From: Gemmatimonadota bacterium
GTDB taxonomy: Bacteria; Latescibacterota; UBA2968; UBA8231
Reading direction: 5' to 3'
Assembly: GCA_009840005.1 (NCBI GenBank)
Contig: VXOR01000060.1
Coordinates: forward strand, 1 to 29,955
DNA length: 29,955 nt
The notes below the pieces were generated by a model that saw nothing but the letters and a program-made list of their open reading frames with translations, had not been told where the DNA came from and ran no database searches. Positions within the stretch are counted from its first letter, which is position 1, and each line of letters starts with the position of its first letter. This document shows, piece after piece, positions 16,837 to 24,666 of this stretch. Position numbers and translations under genes: made by a program.

Positions 16837-19800
16837 TCAAGAGCGTCTCCAGAATTTGGCGATCTTCATGGTTTGGTTGATCATCGAGTCCATCTGTGCC
16901 GACGATAAATCAATGCCATGTACGTCTTTTACCACGTCGTAAAAGAAATCATCCATCTCGTTTTTTGCGGCGTTTTGCGCGTCGCTATCGTTCCAAAAGT
17001 CCACCTTCCAATTTTTTTCTAGCGCGCTTTTAATGGCCAGTGCCGTTTCTGCGGCGACATAGTCAACTCGGCTTTCACCCACCTCAGTCAGGCAAGGTTT
17101 GATCGCCCCAAAATACGCGCTGGCCTCCTCGTTATCGCGGATAGAGTCGGGGATATCGTCGCGTTGGGTGTTGGCGACCTCATCGCGGATGGCACTCACC
17201 TTTTGCAAATAGTCAAGGTCTGATACCCGCTGATTCTTGAAACCGTCAATTGCGTCTTGAATGAGCTTTGAGAACTTCTCATAGAAAGCCGGGTCTTTGT
17301 CCACGTTTTCAGTGATGGTACGCTTGGCCGAATGGGCGATAATATCGGCCCTTGCCGCCGTAGTCTTGGCTCGATAGACGCCGCGCTGCTCTTTGACCAT
17401 GGAGAAAGTCTTATCGTCAAACATATTCACGGGATCGTTTAAGCGAGTGACCTCGTTGGCCTGGATATGCGTATCTAGCAGTTTTTTAATCCGGGGTTCG
17501 TAGTCGCGATAATCAATGGTTTCGGCGTAGCGCAGTTGGACTGCCTTTCTCAGTTTCTGAAAGCGCTTGAGATCGTTTTTGTAGCGATTTAGTTGCGCCT
17601 CGTCGGTCTGCATAATGAACTGCTCGGCTGAGAGGGCAATGGCAAGGGTCTTGCTGTATTCAGTGAGGCGTTCGTAAAACTCATTCCGCACTGCGTCGTC
17701 AGCTAGCAGCACTTCGTAGCGTTCTTCATCGCGGGAGTTTTTGATTTCCTTGAAGATGTCCCACAGGTTCGAGTAGTGCTGCGGCAGCTTTGACACTTCT
17801 TCGTGGATGGAGGTCAGGAAATCCGCGAGGTCGTCGCCGTCAAAACCCGAGAGTGCGTCGTACGTGTGCAGCGCCTTGTCCAGCTCACCTAGCACATTGG
17901 CATAGTCGATGATATAGCCGAACTCTTTGCCCTCGTGCAGGCGGTTTACGCGGGCAATTGCCTGGAGTAGCGTGTGTTCGCGCAGTTTGCGGCACAGATA
18001 GAGCACGGTATTGCGCGGTGCGTCAAACCCGGTGATGAGTTTATCTACTACGATTAGAATTTCCGGTTTGTCCGAGTGCTTGAACTGGGCGATGATTTGC
18101 TTGGTGTATTGATCTTCGGAGCCGTAACGGGCCATCATTTTGTCCCAGAACGTGTTCACCTTGTTTGTCGTCTCCGCGCCTACTTCCTCATGCCCCTCCC
18201 GCATATCCGGCGGGGAGATGACGACCTCTGATGAGATTGAGCCTATCTCGTTGAGCGATTCGCAATACTTGAGCGCGGTTGCCTTGCTGTCTGTCACGAG
18301 CTGGGCCTTAAATCCCGTATTCTGCCAAGTGGTCTGGAAATGCCGGCTAATATCAAACGCGCACATATAGACGACCTGATCGGTCTTACTCAACTCTCGG
18401 GCGCGTGCATATTTTCGCTTCAAGTCCGCTTTTTGTTCGTCGGCCAAATCCTCGGTGTGGCGAGCGAACCAGAGGTCTATAGCGGCCTGATTCTGTTCCA
18501 TCTCCACGTGCCGCCCTTCGTACAGCAGGGGAACCACTGCCTTGTCCGCGATTGCTCGCCGGACGGAGTAATGCGGTTCAATCAAACTGCCGAATCGGGC
18601 AAAGCTGTTCTTTTCCTCCTTGAGCAGCGGCGTCCCCGTGAAGCCGATAAAGCAGGCATTGGGCAGCATTTGTCTCATGCGCGCTGCTAGGGAGCCGAAG
18701 TTGGTGCGGTGGCTTTCGTCAACGAGGGCGATAATATCGGCGGAATCATCCACGTATTTCTCAGCCGAAAGTGCCTTGTCGAACTTATTGATCAGCGTGG
18801 TGATGATGCCGACTCTGTTCTTGATGTGTCTGATTAGATTGCGCCCGGATGTTGCCCGCTCCTTGTCCAGACCGCAGGCGGCGAAGGTGTTGCCTAGTTG
18901 TTTGTCTAGGTCTTTGCGGTCTGTTACCAGAATCATGCGCGGGTTGGTCAGCTCTGGGTCTAAAGATAGGGCGCGGGCTAGCATGACCATGGTAATGGAC
19001 TTTCCGGAACCCTGCGTGTGCCAGACGATGCCGCCCATGCGGCGACCTTCGTTGTCTTTTTGCTTGATGCGCTTCATGGCCGCACGGACCAGAAAGAACT
19101 GCTGGTAGCGGGCAATTTTTTTGCTGCCAACGTCAAAGACTATAAAACCGAAAATTATCTCTAACAGGCGCTCGGGTCGGCACAAACTGTAGAGACAGCG
19201 ATCTTGCTCTGTGACCAGTCGGTCGCCGCTGCGCTCAAGTGCGTCAAAGTGCGACCGCGCTGAGGCGAACTCACCAGAGAACAGGGCGTCTTTGTCTCTA
19301 TTGGAAAGCGCTTTATTGATGCAGGCGTTTACGTCGCGCTCGGCATCTCCCAACTCGTCCCAGACGCTCCAGAACTCCTTTGAGGTTCCTACTGTTGCGT
19401 ATTTGGCTTCGTTTTTGTTCACGGCCAGTAAAACTTGCGCGTATGTGAAAAGACGCGGGATGTATTCGTCGCCTTGGTTGCGTATTGTTTGAGATACCGC
19501 TTGGTCCACATCCGTATCGGGGGCTTTGCACTCGATCACGACTAGGGGGATGCCGTTTACGAATAGGACGATGTCGGGTCTTGCGGTCTCTGTGCTGCGG
19601 GCGCGTTCAACGGAGAATTCCGCTACGGCGTGAAATGCGTTGTTGGCGGGATTTTTCCAGTCGATGTAGTTCAGCGTAAAACTTTTGGAATCGCCTTCGA
19701 TGGTTTGTTCAAGCGCCGTGCCAAGGGTTATCAGGTCGTAGATTGCTTCGTTTGTTTTTTGCAGGCCGTCGTATTGGACGGTTTTGAGTTTCTGGATGGC

Positions 19801-20028
19801 GGACTGGATGTTCTCCTCACTGAATAGGTATTCGCCGCCTTTGTAGCGGATGCGGTTTATTTTTTTGAGTTGGTCGCGCAGGATGTTTTCTAGGAGGACG
19901 TTGGAGGGGCGACTGCCGCGTTCCGTCATTGCTTGGGTAGGGGGGAGATAATGGTAGCCTAGGTTGATTAGCTGTTGGAGGGCGGGAATCTGGGAGAGGT
20001 ATTTTTCGCTGAAGGGGAAGGTGGGCAT
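16837..20028 (-). CDS. hsdR: Type I restriction endonuclease, R (translocase/nuclease) subunit
   Basis: 1063 residues, ATG at 20028. The PD-(D/E)xK nuclease core is RPDIVLFVNGIPLVVIECKAP (Asp152, Glu166, Lys168). The SF2 helicase has HTQGSGKS (about 337-344), ALVDESH (Walker B, 434-440), GFTGTPLLK (462-470), and LITGFDAP with AIARVNRLHEGK later on. The C-terminal helical part (about 800-1063) would bind the methylase core. Length is typical. All motifs are intact, so the enzyme looks functional. It cuts DNA after ATP-driven translocation when the site is unmethylated, using HsdS for specificity. A 175-nt gap with two dyads separates it from the upstream hsdS, so it may have its own promoter. 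Confidence 0.95.
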   Translation of the reverse strand: MPTFPFSEKYLSQIPALQQLINLGYHYLPPTQAMTERGSRPSNVLLENILRDQLKKINRIRYKGGEYLFSEENIQSAIQKLKTVQYDGLQKTNEAIYDLITLGTALEQTIEGDSKSFTLNYIDWKNPANNAFHAVAEFSVERARSTETARPDIVLFVNGIPLVVIECKAPDTDVDQAVSQTIRNQGDEYIPRLFTYAQVLLAVNKNEAKYATVGTSKEFWSVWDELGDAERDVNACINKALSNRDKDALFSGEFASARSHFDALERSGDRLVTEQDRCLYSLCRPERLLEIIFGFIVFDVGSKKIARYQQFFLVRAAMKRIKQKDNEGRRMGGIVWHTQGSGKSITMVMLARALSLDPELTNPRMILVTDRKDLDKQLGNTFAACGLDKERATSGRNLIRHIKNRVGIITTLINKFDKALSAEKYVDDSADIIALVDESHRTNFGSLAARMRQMLPNACFIGFTGTPLLKEEKNSFARFGSLIEPHYSVRRAIADKAVVPLLYEGRHVEMEQNQAAIDLWFARHTEDLADEQKADLKRKYARARELSKTDQVVYMCAFDISRHFQTTWQNTGFKAQLVTDSKATALKYCESLNEIGSISSEVVISPPDMREGHEEVGAETTNKVNTFWDKMMARYGSEDQYTKQIIAQFKHSDKPEILIVVDKLITGFDAPRNTVLYLCRKLREHTLLQAIARVNRLHEGKEFGYIIDYANVLGELDKALHTYDALSGFDGDDLADFLTSIHEEVSKLPQHYSNLWDIFKEIKNSRDEERYEVLLADDAVRNEFYERLTEYSKTLAIALSAEQFIMQTDEAQLNRYKNDLKRFQKLRKAVQLRYAETIDYRDYEPRIKKLLDTHIQANEVTRLNDPVNMFDDKTFSMVKEQRGVYRAKTTAARADIIAHSAKRTITENVDKDPAFYEKFSKLIQDAIDGFKNQRVSDLDYLQKVSAIRDEVANTQRDDIPDSIRDNEEASAYFGAIKPCLTEVGESRVDYVAAETALAIKSALEKNWKVDFWNDSDAQNAAKNEMDDFFYDVVKDVHGIDLSSAQMDSMINQTMKIAKFWRRS

Positions 20029-20103
20029 GGTTTTGTTCCTGGTTTATCTGAGTGCATTCAAGCGTCGCGATAGCTCTGACGCTTGGGTCTGATGAACGTC
20101 ATT

Positions 20104-20145
20104 TTGCTCATTACGTTGAGTAATTTTACTCAGTGTATTGAGTAA
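20104..20145 (-). promoter_or_regulatory. Two tandem dyad operators upstream of hsdR
   Basis: TTGCTCA-TTACGT-TGAGTAA (20104-20123) and TTACTCA-GTGTAT-TGAGTAA (20126-20145) are 20-nt dyads with 7-nt arms and 6-nt centres. Their centres are 22 nt apart, about two helical turns, so one protein could bind both on the same DNA face. They lie about 75-120 nt before the hsdR start. Such delayed control of the nuclease subunit is known for restriction systems with controller proteins. No regulator can be assigned, although the antidote gene is a candidate. Confidence 0.6.
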
Positions 20146-20172
20146 ATTGTAAAGTGCCGTGTTGATAATCTG

Positions 20173-20193
20173 TCCGCAGACGACGTAGATGGA
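20173..20193 (+). repeat. Degenerate CGCAGAT-type repeat
   Basis: TCCGCAGACGACGTAGATGG differs from the family consensus at two positions but keeps the unit spacing. It lies between hsdS (stop at 20204) and hsdR, matching the joint location of the other copies. Confidence 0.45.
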
Positions 20194-20203
20194 TATACGT
20201 TAT

Positions 20204-20935
20204 TTAGTTGTCTTCTGTTTGGATTCGCCATTTCCCGGTTAGTAGCTTTTGCATCAAGCCGCGTTTTTGAGTGCGGTATTGTTCGACTAGGGCCTTGGTT
20301 TTCTCAATCGCCGTGTCCCAAGTGGCCAAAATTTCGGCGATTTTGCGTTGTTCATGCAGAGGAGGAAGGGGCACCTCAACTTGGGAAAGCTCTGGGACGT
20401 GAATGTGAACGACGGATTGACCCTTGCCGAGACGAGCCTTTTGTCTTGCTGCATCTGCGGAATTGAGCATGTGTGCCAAATAAGCTGGTTCCTGCCCGTG
20501 GTCACGAAAAATTACGGTATCACCGCCAGCAACAGCCGGGTATTGACCAACGAAGGCGATGGCCTTCCCGATTTCGGCAGCCGTTTCCCCGGAAGCAGCG
20601 AAGATGATGTCGCCAGACTGAATCGGAGTAGCCTTGGTAGCTGCATCTGGACTGACGGAGGAGGATAATTCATTAACTGCACCATCGTATTTAGTGTAGA
20701 TTTCGGCGTAACGTAGGCAAGGGATACCGCACTCAACTAGGTCGGCTTTTGTGATTCCTCTCCCTTTGTAGAAAGTTCCGAACTGTCCCAACGTCACCCG
20801 CCGCCACCCATTCGGCAACGCTTCATTTTTTACCGTCTCTCTACTCAAAGTCACTCTACGACCTTCCTCTTTGAACAATTCGGAATAGTTGTCCTTCTCT
20901 TGGCTACACGGCAGTTGTCCTTCTCTTTGCTTCAC
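20204..20935 (-). CDS. hsdS: Type I restriction specificity subunit, half-length (single target-recognition domain)
   Basis: 243 residues from a GTG at 20935 (an alternative GTG at 20854 has GAGGAAGG close upstream and avoids the overlap with the antidote gene). The target-recognition domain runs from LPNGWRRVTLGQFGTFYKGRG through IQSGDIIFAASGETA, GKAIAFVGQYPAVAGGDTV and GKGQSVVHIHVPEL. The conserved helix follows: VPLPPLHEQRKIAEILATWDTAIEK, then QKRGLMQKLLTGKWRI. A complete HsdS normally has two such units in about 400 residues; this has one. Two copies could dimerise, or it may pair with the other half-length subunit at 24040-24654. A 15-nt direct repeat marks its 5' end. Confidence 0.85.
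   Translation of the reverse strand: MKQREGQLPCSQEKDNYSELFKEEGRRVTLSRETVKNEALPNGWRRVTLGQFGTFYKGRGITKADLVECGIPCLRYAEIYTKYDGAVNELSSSVSPDAATKATPIQSGDIIFAASGETAAEIGKAIAFVGQYPAVAGGDTVIFRDHGQEPAYLAHMLNSADAARQKARLGKGQSVVHIHVPELSQVEVPLPPLHEQRKIAEILATWDTAIEKTKALVEQYRTQKRGLMQKLLTGKWRIQTEDN
20887..20927 (+). repeat. 15-nt direct repeat at the antidote/hsdS junction
   Basis: AGTTGTCCTTCTCTT occurs at 20887-20901 and again at 20913-20927 (26 nt apart, not a multiple of three). It spans the overlap between the antidote's last codons and the first hsdS codons, a possible scar of a small duplication that fused the two frames. Confidence 0.7.
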
Positions 20936-21233
20936 CGTATGTGCCTCTGCCCTCGCAACCCTCCCCTGGCAGTCTTTCTATTACTCTAGCAATTTGCGTC
21001 TCATTCTTGCTCAACAAGGCATCCGAAACGGCCTGTGGGTTGTTATGGGTTCTCAGTGCGAATTCTTGAACACCACCCTGTGCTTCAACAGCTTGGCTAA
21101 ATGCGCGATGAAGGGCTATACTGTCCCCGTCGGTTTGGTATTCTTCCAATGCCGTTTGAAGGTAGGAAATAGCCTTCTCACGGTCAGATAGTTCTTCCAT
21201 CAAGTAATCGTGGTATTTTCTCATTTTTCTCAT
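20904..21233 (-). CDS. Addiction-module antidote (HI1420-like), toxin-coupled
   Basis: 109 residues from an ATG that overlaps the toxin stop by one base (TGATG), with AAGGAG upstream. The sequence DYLMEELSDREKAISYLQTALEEYQ, then SIALHRAFSQAVEAQGGVQEFALRT, matches the short antidotes located downstream of HigB-type killer proteins (YL-tALEE, then R-aL-dva-a-G). The C-terminal part, normally a helix-turn-helix ending in a KVL-alGLrL-like segment, is replaced by an Arg/Gly-rich tail overlapping hsdS. It is therefore divergent or truncated; DNA binding is uncertain. Confidence 0.7.
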   Translation of the reverse strand: MRKMRKYHDYLMEELSDREKAISYLQTALEEYQTDGDSIALHRAFSQAVEAQGGVQEFALRTHNNPQAVSDALLSKNETQIARVIERLPGEGCEGRGTYGEAKRRTTAV

Positions 21234-21568
21234 CACTGGGACTCCTTGTATTCCTGCCAATAGGTTTTTGCGCGTTTAATGTCTCGCCTCTGAGAGGATT
21301 TGTCTCCACCGCAAAGCAGAAGGACGATTATGTTCTCTACTTCACCAAAATAGATCCGGTAGCCTGCACCGAAATGCAACCGAATTTCAGATATGCCTTC
21401 ACCGACAGGTTCGCAATCCCCAAAGTTGCCATCCACAAGACGGTCAAGTCGTGCTTGAATCCGGGTACGAATCTTCTGATCTCGAATTGACTTTAACCAT
21501 TCTGTAAAAGGCTCGTGCCCGTTTGGATCTTGGTAAATCTGTAGTTCTCTCGGATGTGGAGCAAGCAT
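21233..21568 (-). CDS. HigB/RelE-superfamily addiction module killer protein
   Basis: 111 residues. The pattern EPFTEWLKSIRDQKIRTRIQARLDRL, then NFGDCEPVGEGISEIRLHFGAGYRIYF and LLLCGGDKSSQRRDIKRAKTYWQEY, matches the phage-derived Gp49-like / TIGR02683 killer family closely. These are ribosome-dependent or free mRNA-cleaving RelE relatives, in which the basic and GGDK residues are conserved. The gene precedes its antidote (reverse order compared with classical relBE). Start ATG at 21568 has a weak ribosome site, and a 73-nt gap separates it from the J-domain gene, so it may have a separate promoter. It would stabilise the restriction operon. Confidence 0.85.
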   Translation of the reverse strand: MLAPHPRELQIYQDPNGHEPFTEWLKSIRDQKIRTRIQARLDRLVDGNFGDCEPVGEGISEIRLHFGAGYRIYFGEVENIIVLLLCGGDKSSQRRDIKRAKTYWQEYKESQ

Positions 21569-21641
21569 GTTGATTTATCTGGCCTACCAGCTCTTCCCCT
21601 TCAGTTCCTTTGGAAAGAGCTTGCGATCAGACAGCCGGTCT

Positions 21642-22055
21642 TCATCCAAAGCGAAGACCCAAATCAGAAACGAACAGAATGAGAAGACTCAACGATAGGG
21701 TCGTGAAAACCATCAAGAAGATGGTCCACTTAAACATGCGGGACATCTTGGTTTCGATTCGGTCGAGTCCTTCTGACATACTTTTTCCAAATTCGTCAAA
21801 GGACTGCTTCATTTGGTCGAGGGACTGCTCTATGTCCTCAAACTGCTCTAACAATTCATCCAGATCGGTCCCCTCCTGTCCCGTCAGCAAGCGATAGGCA
21901 TGAGCACCCTTCTTAAATGACTCTTCGGCAACCGGGTTGTCCGGGTTGCGGTCGGGGTGGTGCTTGAGGGCATAGCGGCGAAACGCCGACTTTATCGTCT
22001 CTGTGGTGGCGTCCTCATCTACACCCAAAATGAGGCGGGCTTCTCGTCGTCTCAT
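21642..22055 (-). CDS. J-domain protein with coiled coil and C-terminal membrane anchor
   Basis: 137 residues. The J domain is [39 protein letters not shown], with HPD at 33-35 and the helix III region [13 protein letters not shown]. It is followed by an acidic coiled coil (about 65-108, [18 protein letters not shown]) and one hydrophobic segment near the C-terminus ([20 protein letters not shown]). J domains stimulate an Hsp70, so this would recruit DnaK to the membrane. There is no zinc or substrate domain as in DnaJ. It overlaps the GxxExxY gene by ATGA and is part of the restriction operon, an unusual place for a J protein. Confidence 0.8.
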   Translation of the reverse strand: MRRREARLILGVDEDATTETIKSAFRRYALKHHPDRNPDNPVAEESFKKGAHAYRLLTGQEGTDLDELLEQFEDIEQSLDQMKQSFDEFGKSMSEGLDRIETKMSRMFKWTIFLMVFTTLSLSLLILFVSDLGLRFG

Positions 22056-22495
22056 GCCCTTATCCTTTTTTTATCCGCAGATGACGCAGATGACGCAGAT
22101 GTTGGCAGATTAGACACCAGCCTTTTGTACTCTAGTCTTGCGGCACCAAAATTAATGAGCAGGGCTTTGTTCAAGCCTGATGCCTTGAGGTAGTTAATGA
22201 CTTGAGCCTCTTCAATACCGGACAGTTTTTGCAGAGCCTTCAATTCGACTATCACAGAGTCAAAACAAATAAAGTCTGCTTGGTAATAGGATTGCATCTC
22301 TTGCCCCTTATACCGTACAGTCAACTTCTTTTCACGAATATAAGATAGCCTCCTGAACAAGAACTCTTGCTCTAACGCCTCTTGATAGACCGCCTCAAGA
22401 AAACCACACCCCAGCTCATTATGCACCGCCATAGCAGCACCAATAACCGCGTAAGTCTCCTCATCTCTCCTATTATCTGCGTTCATCTGCGTCAT
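22052..22495 (-). CDS. GxxExxY protein (PD-(D/E)xK-type, unknown function)
   Basis: 147 residues. The name motif is visible as [11 protein letters not shown] (31-41), and the nuclease-like core as [15 protein letters not shown] (Asp74, Glu84, Lys86), the arrangement of PD-(D/E)xK enzymes. The N-terminus MTQMNADN and the C-terminal [13 protein letters not shown] are translated directly from flanking CGCAGAT-type repeats (22472-22503 and 22073-22100). Both ends of the gene thus lie inside an inverted repeat pair. The start ATG and the stop of hsdM share bases in the repeat (ATGA), as do its stop and the J-domain start. The biological role is unknown; a repeat-directed nuclease is my hypothesis. 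Confidence 0.85.
   Translation of the reverse strand: MTQMNADNRRDEETYAVIGAAMAVHNELGCGFLEAVYQEALEQEFLFRRLSYIREKKLTVRYKGQEMQSYYQADFICFDSVIVELKALQKLSGIEEAQVINYLKASGLNKALLINFGAARLEYKRLVSNLPTSASSASSADKKRIRA
22073..22100 (+). repeat. CGCAGAT-core repeat, left end of the GxxExxY unit
   Basis: Reads ATCCGCAGATGACGCAGATG followed by ACGCAGAT, three cores 9 nt apart. It encodes the serine/alanine-rich tail of the GxxExxY protein and lies inverted relative to the copy at 22472-22503. Confidence 0.9.
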
Positions 22496-22503
22496 CTGCG
22501 GAT
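22472..22503 (-). repeat. CGCAGAT-core repeat, right end of the GxxExxY unit
   Basis: On minus it reads ATCCGCAGATGACGCAGATG then AACGCAGATAAT. The first 21 nt are identical to the opposite-strand copy at 22073. It supplies the hsdM stop codon (TGA) and the GxxExxY start codon. Confidence 0.9.
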
Positions 22504-24003
22504 CCCCTGCAACAACCTCCCCATCTTCCCACGCACCACACTCAATTCCTTTTCCAACTGATCGATCTCTCTCCCTACCGCATCCATATCAATCTCCTCC
22601 TCTTCCTCAAAGGTATCTACGTAGCGCGGAATGTTCAGGTTGAAGTCGTTTTCCGCGATTTCCTCAAAGGTGGCGAGGTGGGCGTATTTATCCACATCTT
22701 CGCGTTTTTCATAAGCAGCGGTGATCTTTTCGAGGTGCTCGTCCAGCAAGGTGTTTTGATTCTTACCCGCCTGATATGCCCGGCTCGCATCGACAAACAG
22801 AACGTCTTTGCGGTGTGCATTCGCGCCCCCTTGCTCACGCGAGCGGTCAAAGACCAAAATAGCCACCGGTATCGAGGTTGTAGGGAACAGATTGCCGGGC
22901 AAGCCGATGACGGCGTCGAGCAAGTTTTCTTCAATCAATTGCTGGCGAATGCGTCCTTCAGCAGCACCCCGGAACAAAACGCCGTGCGGAGCGACCACCG
23001 CAACCCGCCCCTCTTTTTCCAAAGCCGCTTCTATCATGTGGCTGATAAAAGCGTAATCGCCCTTGGATTTGGGCGGCACCCCGCGCCAAAAGCGGTTGTA
23101 CGGGTCTGCGTCGGCGTCCTCTGCACCCCACTTGTCGAGCGAAAACGGCGGATTGGCGACCACGTTGTCGAACTTTATCAGTCGGTTGTTTTCCACCAGC
23201 GTCGGGGAGGTAAGGGTGTTGCACCATTCGATGCGGGCGGAGTCGGCACCGTGCAAAAACATATTCATCCGCGCCAGCGCCCAGGTACTGCCGTTCACCT
23301 CCATGCCGTATAGAGAGTAGTCCTTGCCGCCCACTAGCCGGGCCGCCTCAATCAGCAGCCCCGCGGAACCGCAGGCGGGATCACAGATGCGAGCACCAGG
23401 CTTGGGAGCGCACAGTCGCGCCACCAGTTCGGATACCTTGTGCGGCGTATAGAACTCGCCGGCCTTTTTCCCCGCGTCAGAGGCGAAACGCTCGATCAGG
23501 TAGATATAGGTGTTGCCAATGACATCTTCCGAAACGCGACTGGGGCTCATGTTCAATTCGGGCTTGTTGAAATCCTCCAGCAGCATTTTCAGGCGGCGAT
23601 TGCGGTCTCTGGTTTTGCCGAGATTGGCCTCGCTGTTGAAATCTATATTGCGGAAAACATCTGCCAGTTTCTCCTTGTTCTCCGTTTCAATCGCCTCCAG
23701 CGCGATATTGATGAGCTCGCCAACATTGGCTTCCGAGCGCCGTTCATAGAGGTCGTAAAAGCTGCTGCCCTCTGGCAGGACAAAGCGCTCGTTTTTCAGC
23801 CTGCGCCGGATGCGCTCATCGTTGTCGCCGTATCTTTCTTGATATTCCTCGTAGTGGTCTTTCCAGACATCGGAGATGTATTTGAGGAATAGCATCACGA
23901 GGATATAGTCTTTGTATCCCGCCGCATCCATCACTCCGCGAAAGGTGTCGCAGGCCGCCCAAGCGGCGCTGTTGATGTCTTTCTGTTGGATCTGATCGCT
24001 CAT
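22492..24003 (-). CDS. hsdM: Type I restriction-modification methyltransferase, M subunit
   Basis: 503 residues, ATG at 24003. The N-terminal helical domain ([29 protein letters not shown]) precedes the adenine-methyltransferase fold. AdoMet motif I is [10 protein letters not shown] (208-217), and the catalytic motif IV is NPPF (284-287) in [29 protein letters not shown] before motif I is typical of HsdM. It N6-methylates adenine in the target and forms the core with HsdS. It ends in GIRR-stop inside the CGCAGAT repeat and overlaps the GxxExxY gene by 4 nt. An hsdS gene is 36 nt upstream. Confidence 0.96.
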   Translation of the reverse strand: MSDQIQQKDINSAAWAACDTFRGVMDAAGYKDYILVMLFLKYISDVWKDHYEEYQERYGDNDERIRRRLKNERFVLPEGSSFYDLYERRSEANVGELINIALEAIETENKEKLADVFRNIDFNSEANLGKTRDRNRRLKMLLEDFNKPELNMSPSRVSEDVIGNTYIYLIERFASDAGKKAGEFYTPHKVSELVARLCAPKPGARICDPACGSAGLLIEAARLVGGKDYSLYGMEVNGSTWALARMNMFLHGADSARIEWCNTLTSPTLVENNRLIKFDNVVANPPFSLDKWGAEDADADPYNRFWRGVPPKSKGDYAFISHMIEAALEKEGRVAVVAPHGVLFRGAAEGRIRQQLIEENLLDAVIGLPGNLFPTTSIPVAILVFDRSREQGGANAHRKDVLFVDASRAYQAGKNQNTLLDEHLEKITAAYEKREDVDKYAHLATFEEIAENDFNLNIPRYVDTFEEEEEIDMDAVGREIDQLEKELSVVRGKMGRLLQGIRR

Positions 24004-24031
24004 AGTTCTTTATCGCTCCCATCGGTTTAAT

Positions 24032-24061
24032 ATCTGCGCTCATCTGCGTCCATCTGCGGAT
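24032..24061 (-). repeat. CGCAGAT-core repeat at the hsdS/hsdM joint
   Basis: On minus it reads ATCCGCAGATGGACGCAGAT followed by GAGCGCAGAT, three cores 10 nt apart. The hsdS reading frame enters it and stops at a TGA inside it, leaving the tail VSADGRR. Confidence 0.88.
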
Positions 24062-24654
24062 ACCTCTGTCGCCAATCGCATCTGAATCCCGTTGACTAGT
24101 TTTTCCTTCTTCTTCGCCAACTCCCTCATCAGCTTCTGCTCTTTATTCGATAAATCGGCCAAGGCGACGATTTGCTCCTGAGTTTCGGGAGCGGGCAGGG
24201 GTACTTGCAAAGCATCAAGAGCGGACTTGCCAATTACAGTCATCGCCGTTCCAGTAGCCCTGCTGTGCAAAAACGCCTGGGCTGACGACTGGTTGATAAA
24301 CCAGCACAGGTACTCCGGGAGGACATGCTTGCTCGTAACCCGGATTCTCAACAACGGAGCCGCGACAACCGCCGGACCAATTTTCGTATCAATGATTGCC
24401 GCCGTAGTGGTCTGCCTTCTAGAGCGAAAAATCAAGTCTCTGCGTTTTACCAAATGGCGGTCGCTAAGATTATCCATTTTAATAGTGATCAGATTGCGAG
24501 GGCTCAGTTTATTATCCTCGGTCAGGTCGCGCATCTGAATGACTGCAATAGTCCCGTCCGCTTCCGGCTCAATGCGGGAACGAAAGGCAAGGCCCATCTG
24601 GACGCGAGCGATATCTTTAAGGGTCTTTAACAACTTGAAATCGACAGGTTGCAA
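24040..24654 (-). CDS. Restriction specificity (S) subunit-like protein, half-length
   Basis: 204 residues from a TTG at 24654. The recognition-domain features are VQMGLAFRSRIEPEADGTIAVIQMRDL, RRDLIFRSRRQTTTAAIID, LPEYLCWFINQSSAQAFL, and IGKSALDALQVPLPAPETQEQIVALADLSNKEQKLMRELAKKKEKL, a single domain with a coiled-coil helix. It is much shorter than a two-domain HsdS and differs in sequence from the hsdS at 20204-20935. The two genes lie on both sides of hsdM, so the operon encodes two separate half-S polypeptides. Its C-terminus is encoded by the CGCAGAT repeat. Confidence 0.8.
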   Translation of the reverse strand: MQPVDFKLLKTLKDIARVQMGLAFRSRIEPEADGTIAVIQMRDLTEDNKLSPRNLITIKMDNLSDRHLVKRRDLIFRSRRQTTTAAIIDTKIGPAVVAAPLLRIRVTSKHVLPEYLCWFINQSSAQAFLHSRATGTAMTVIGKSALDALQVPLPAPETQEQIVALADLSNKEQKLMRELAKKKEKLVNGIQMRLATEVSADGRR

Positions 24655-24666
24655 ATGATGTGGCGG

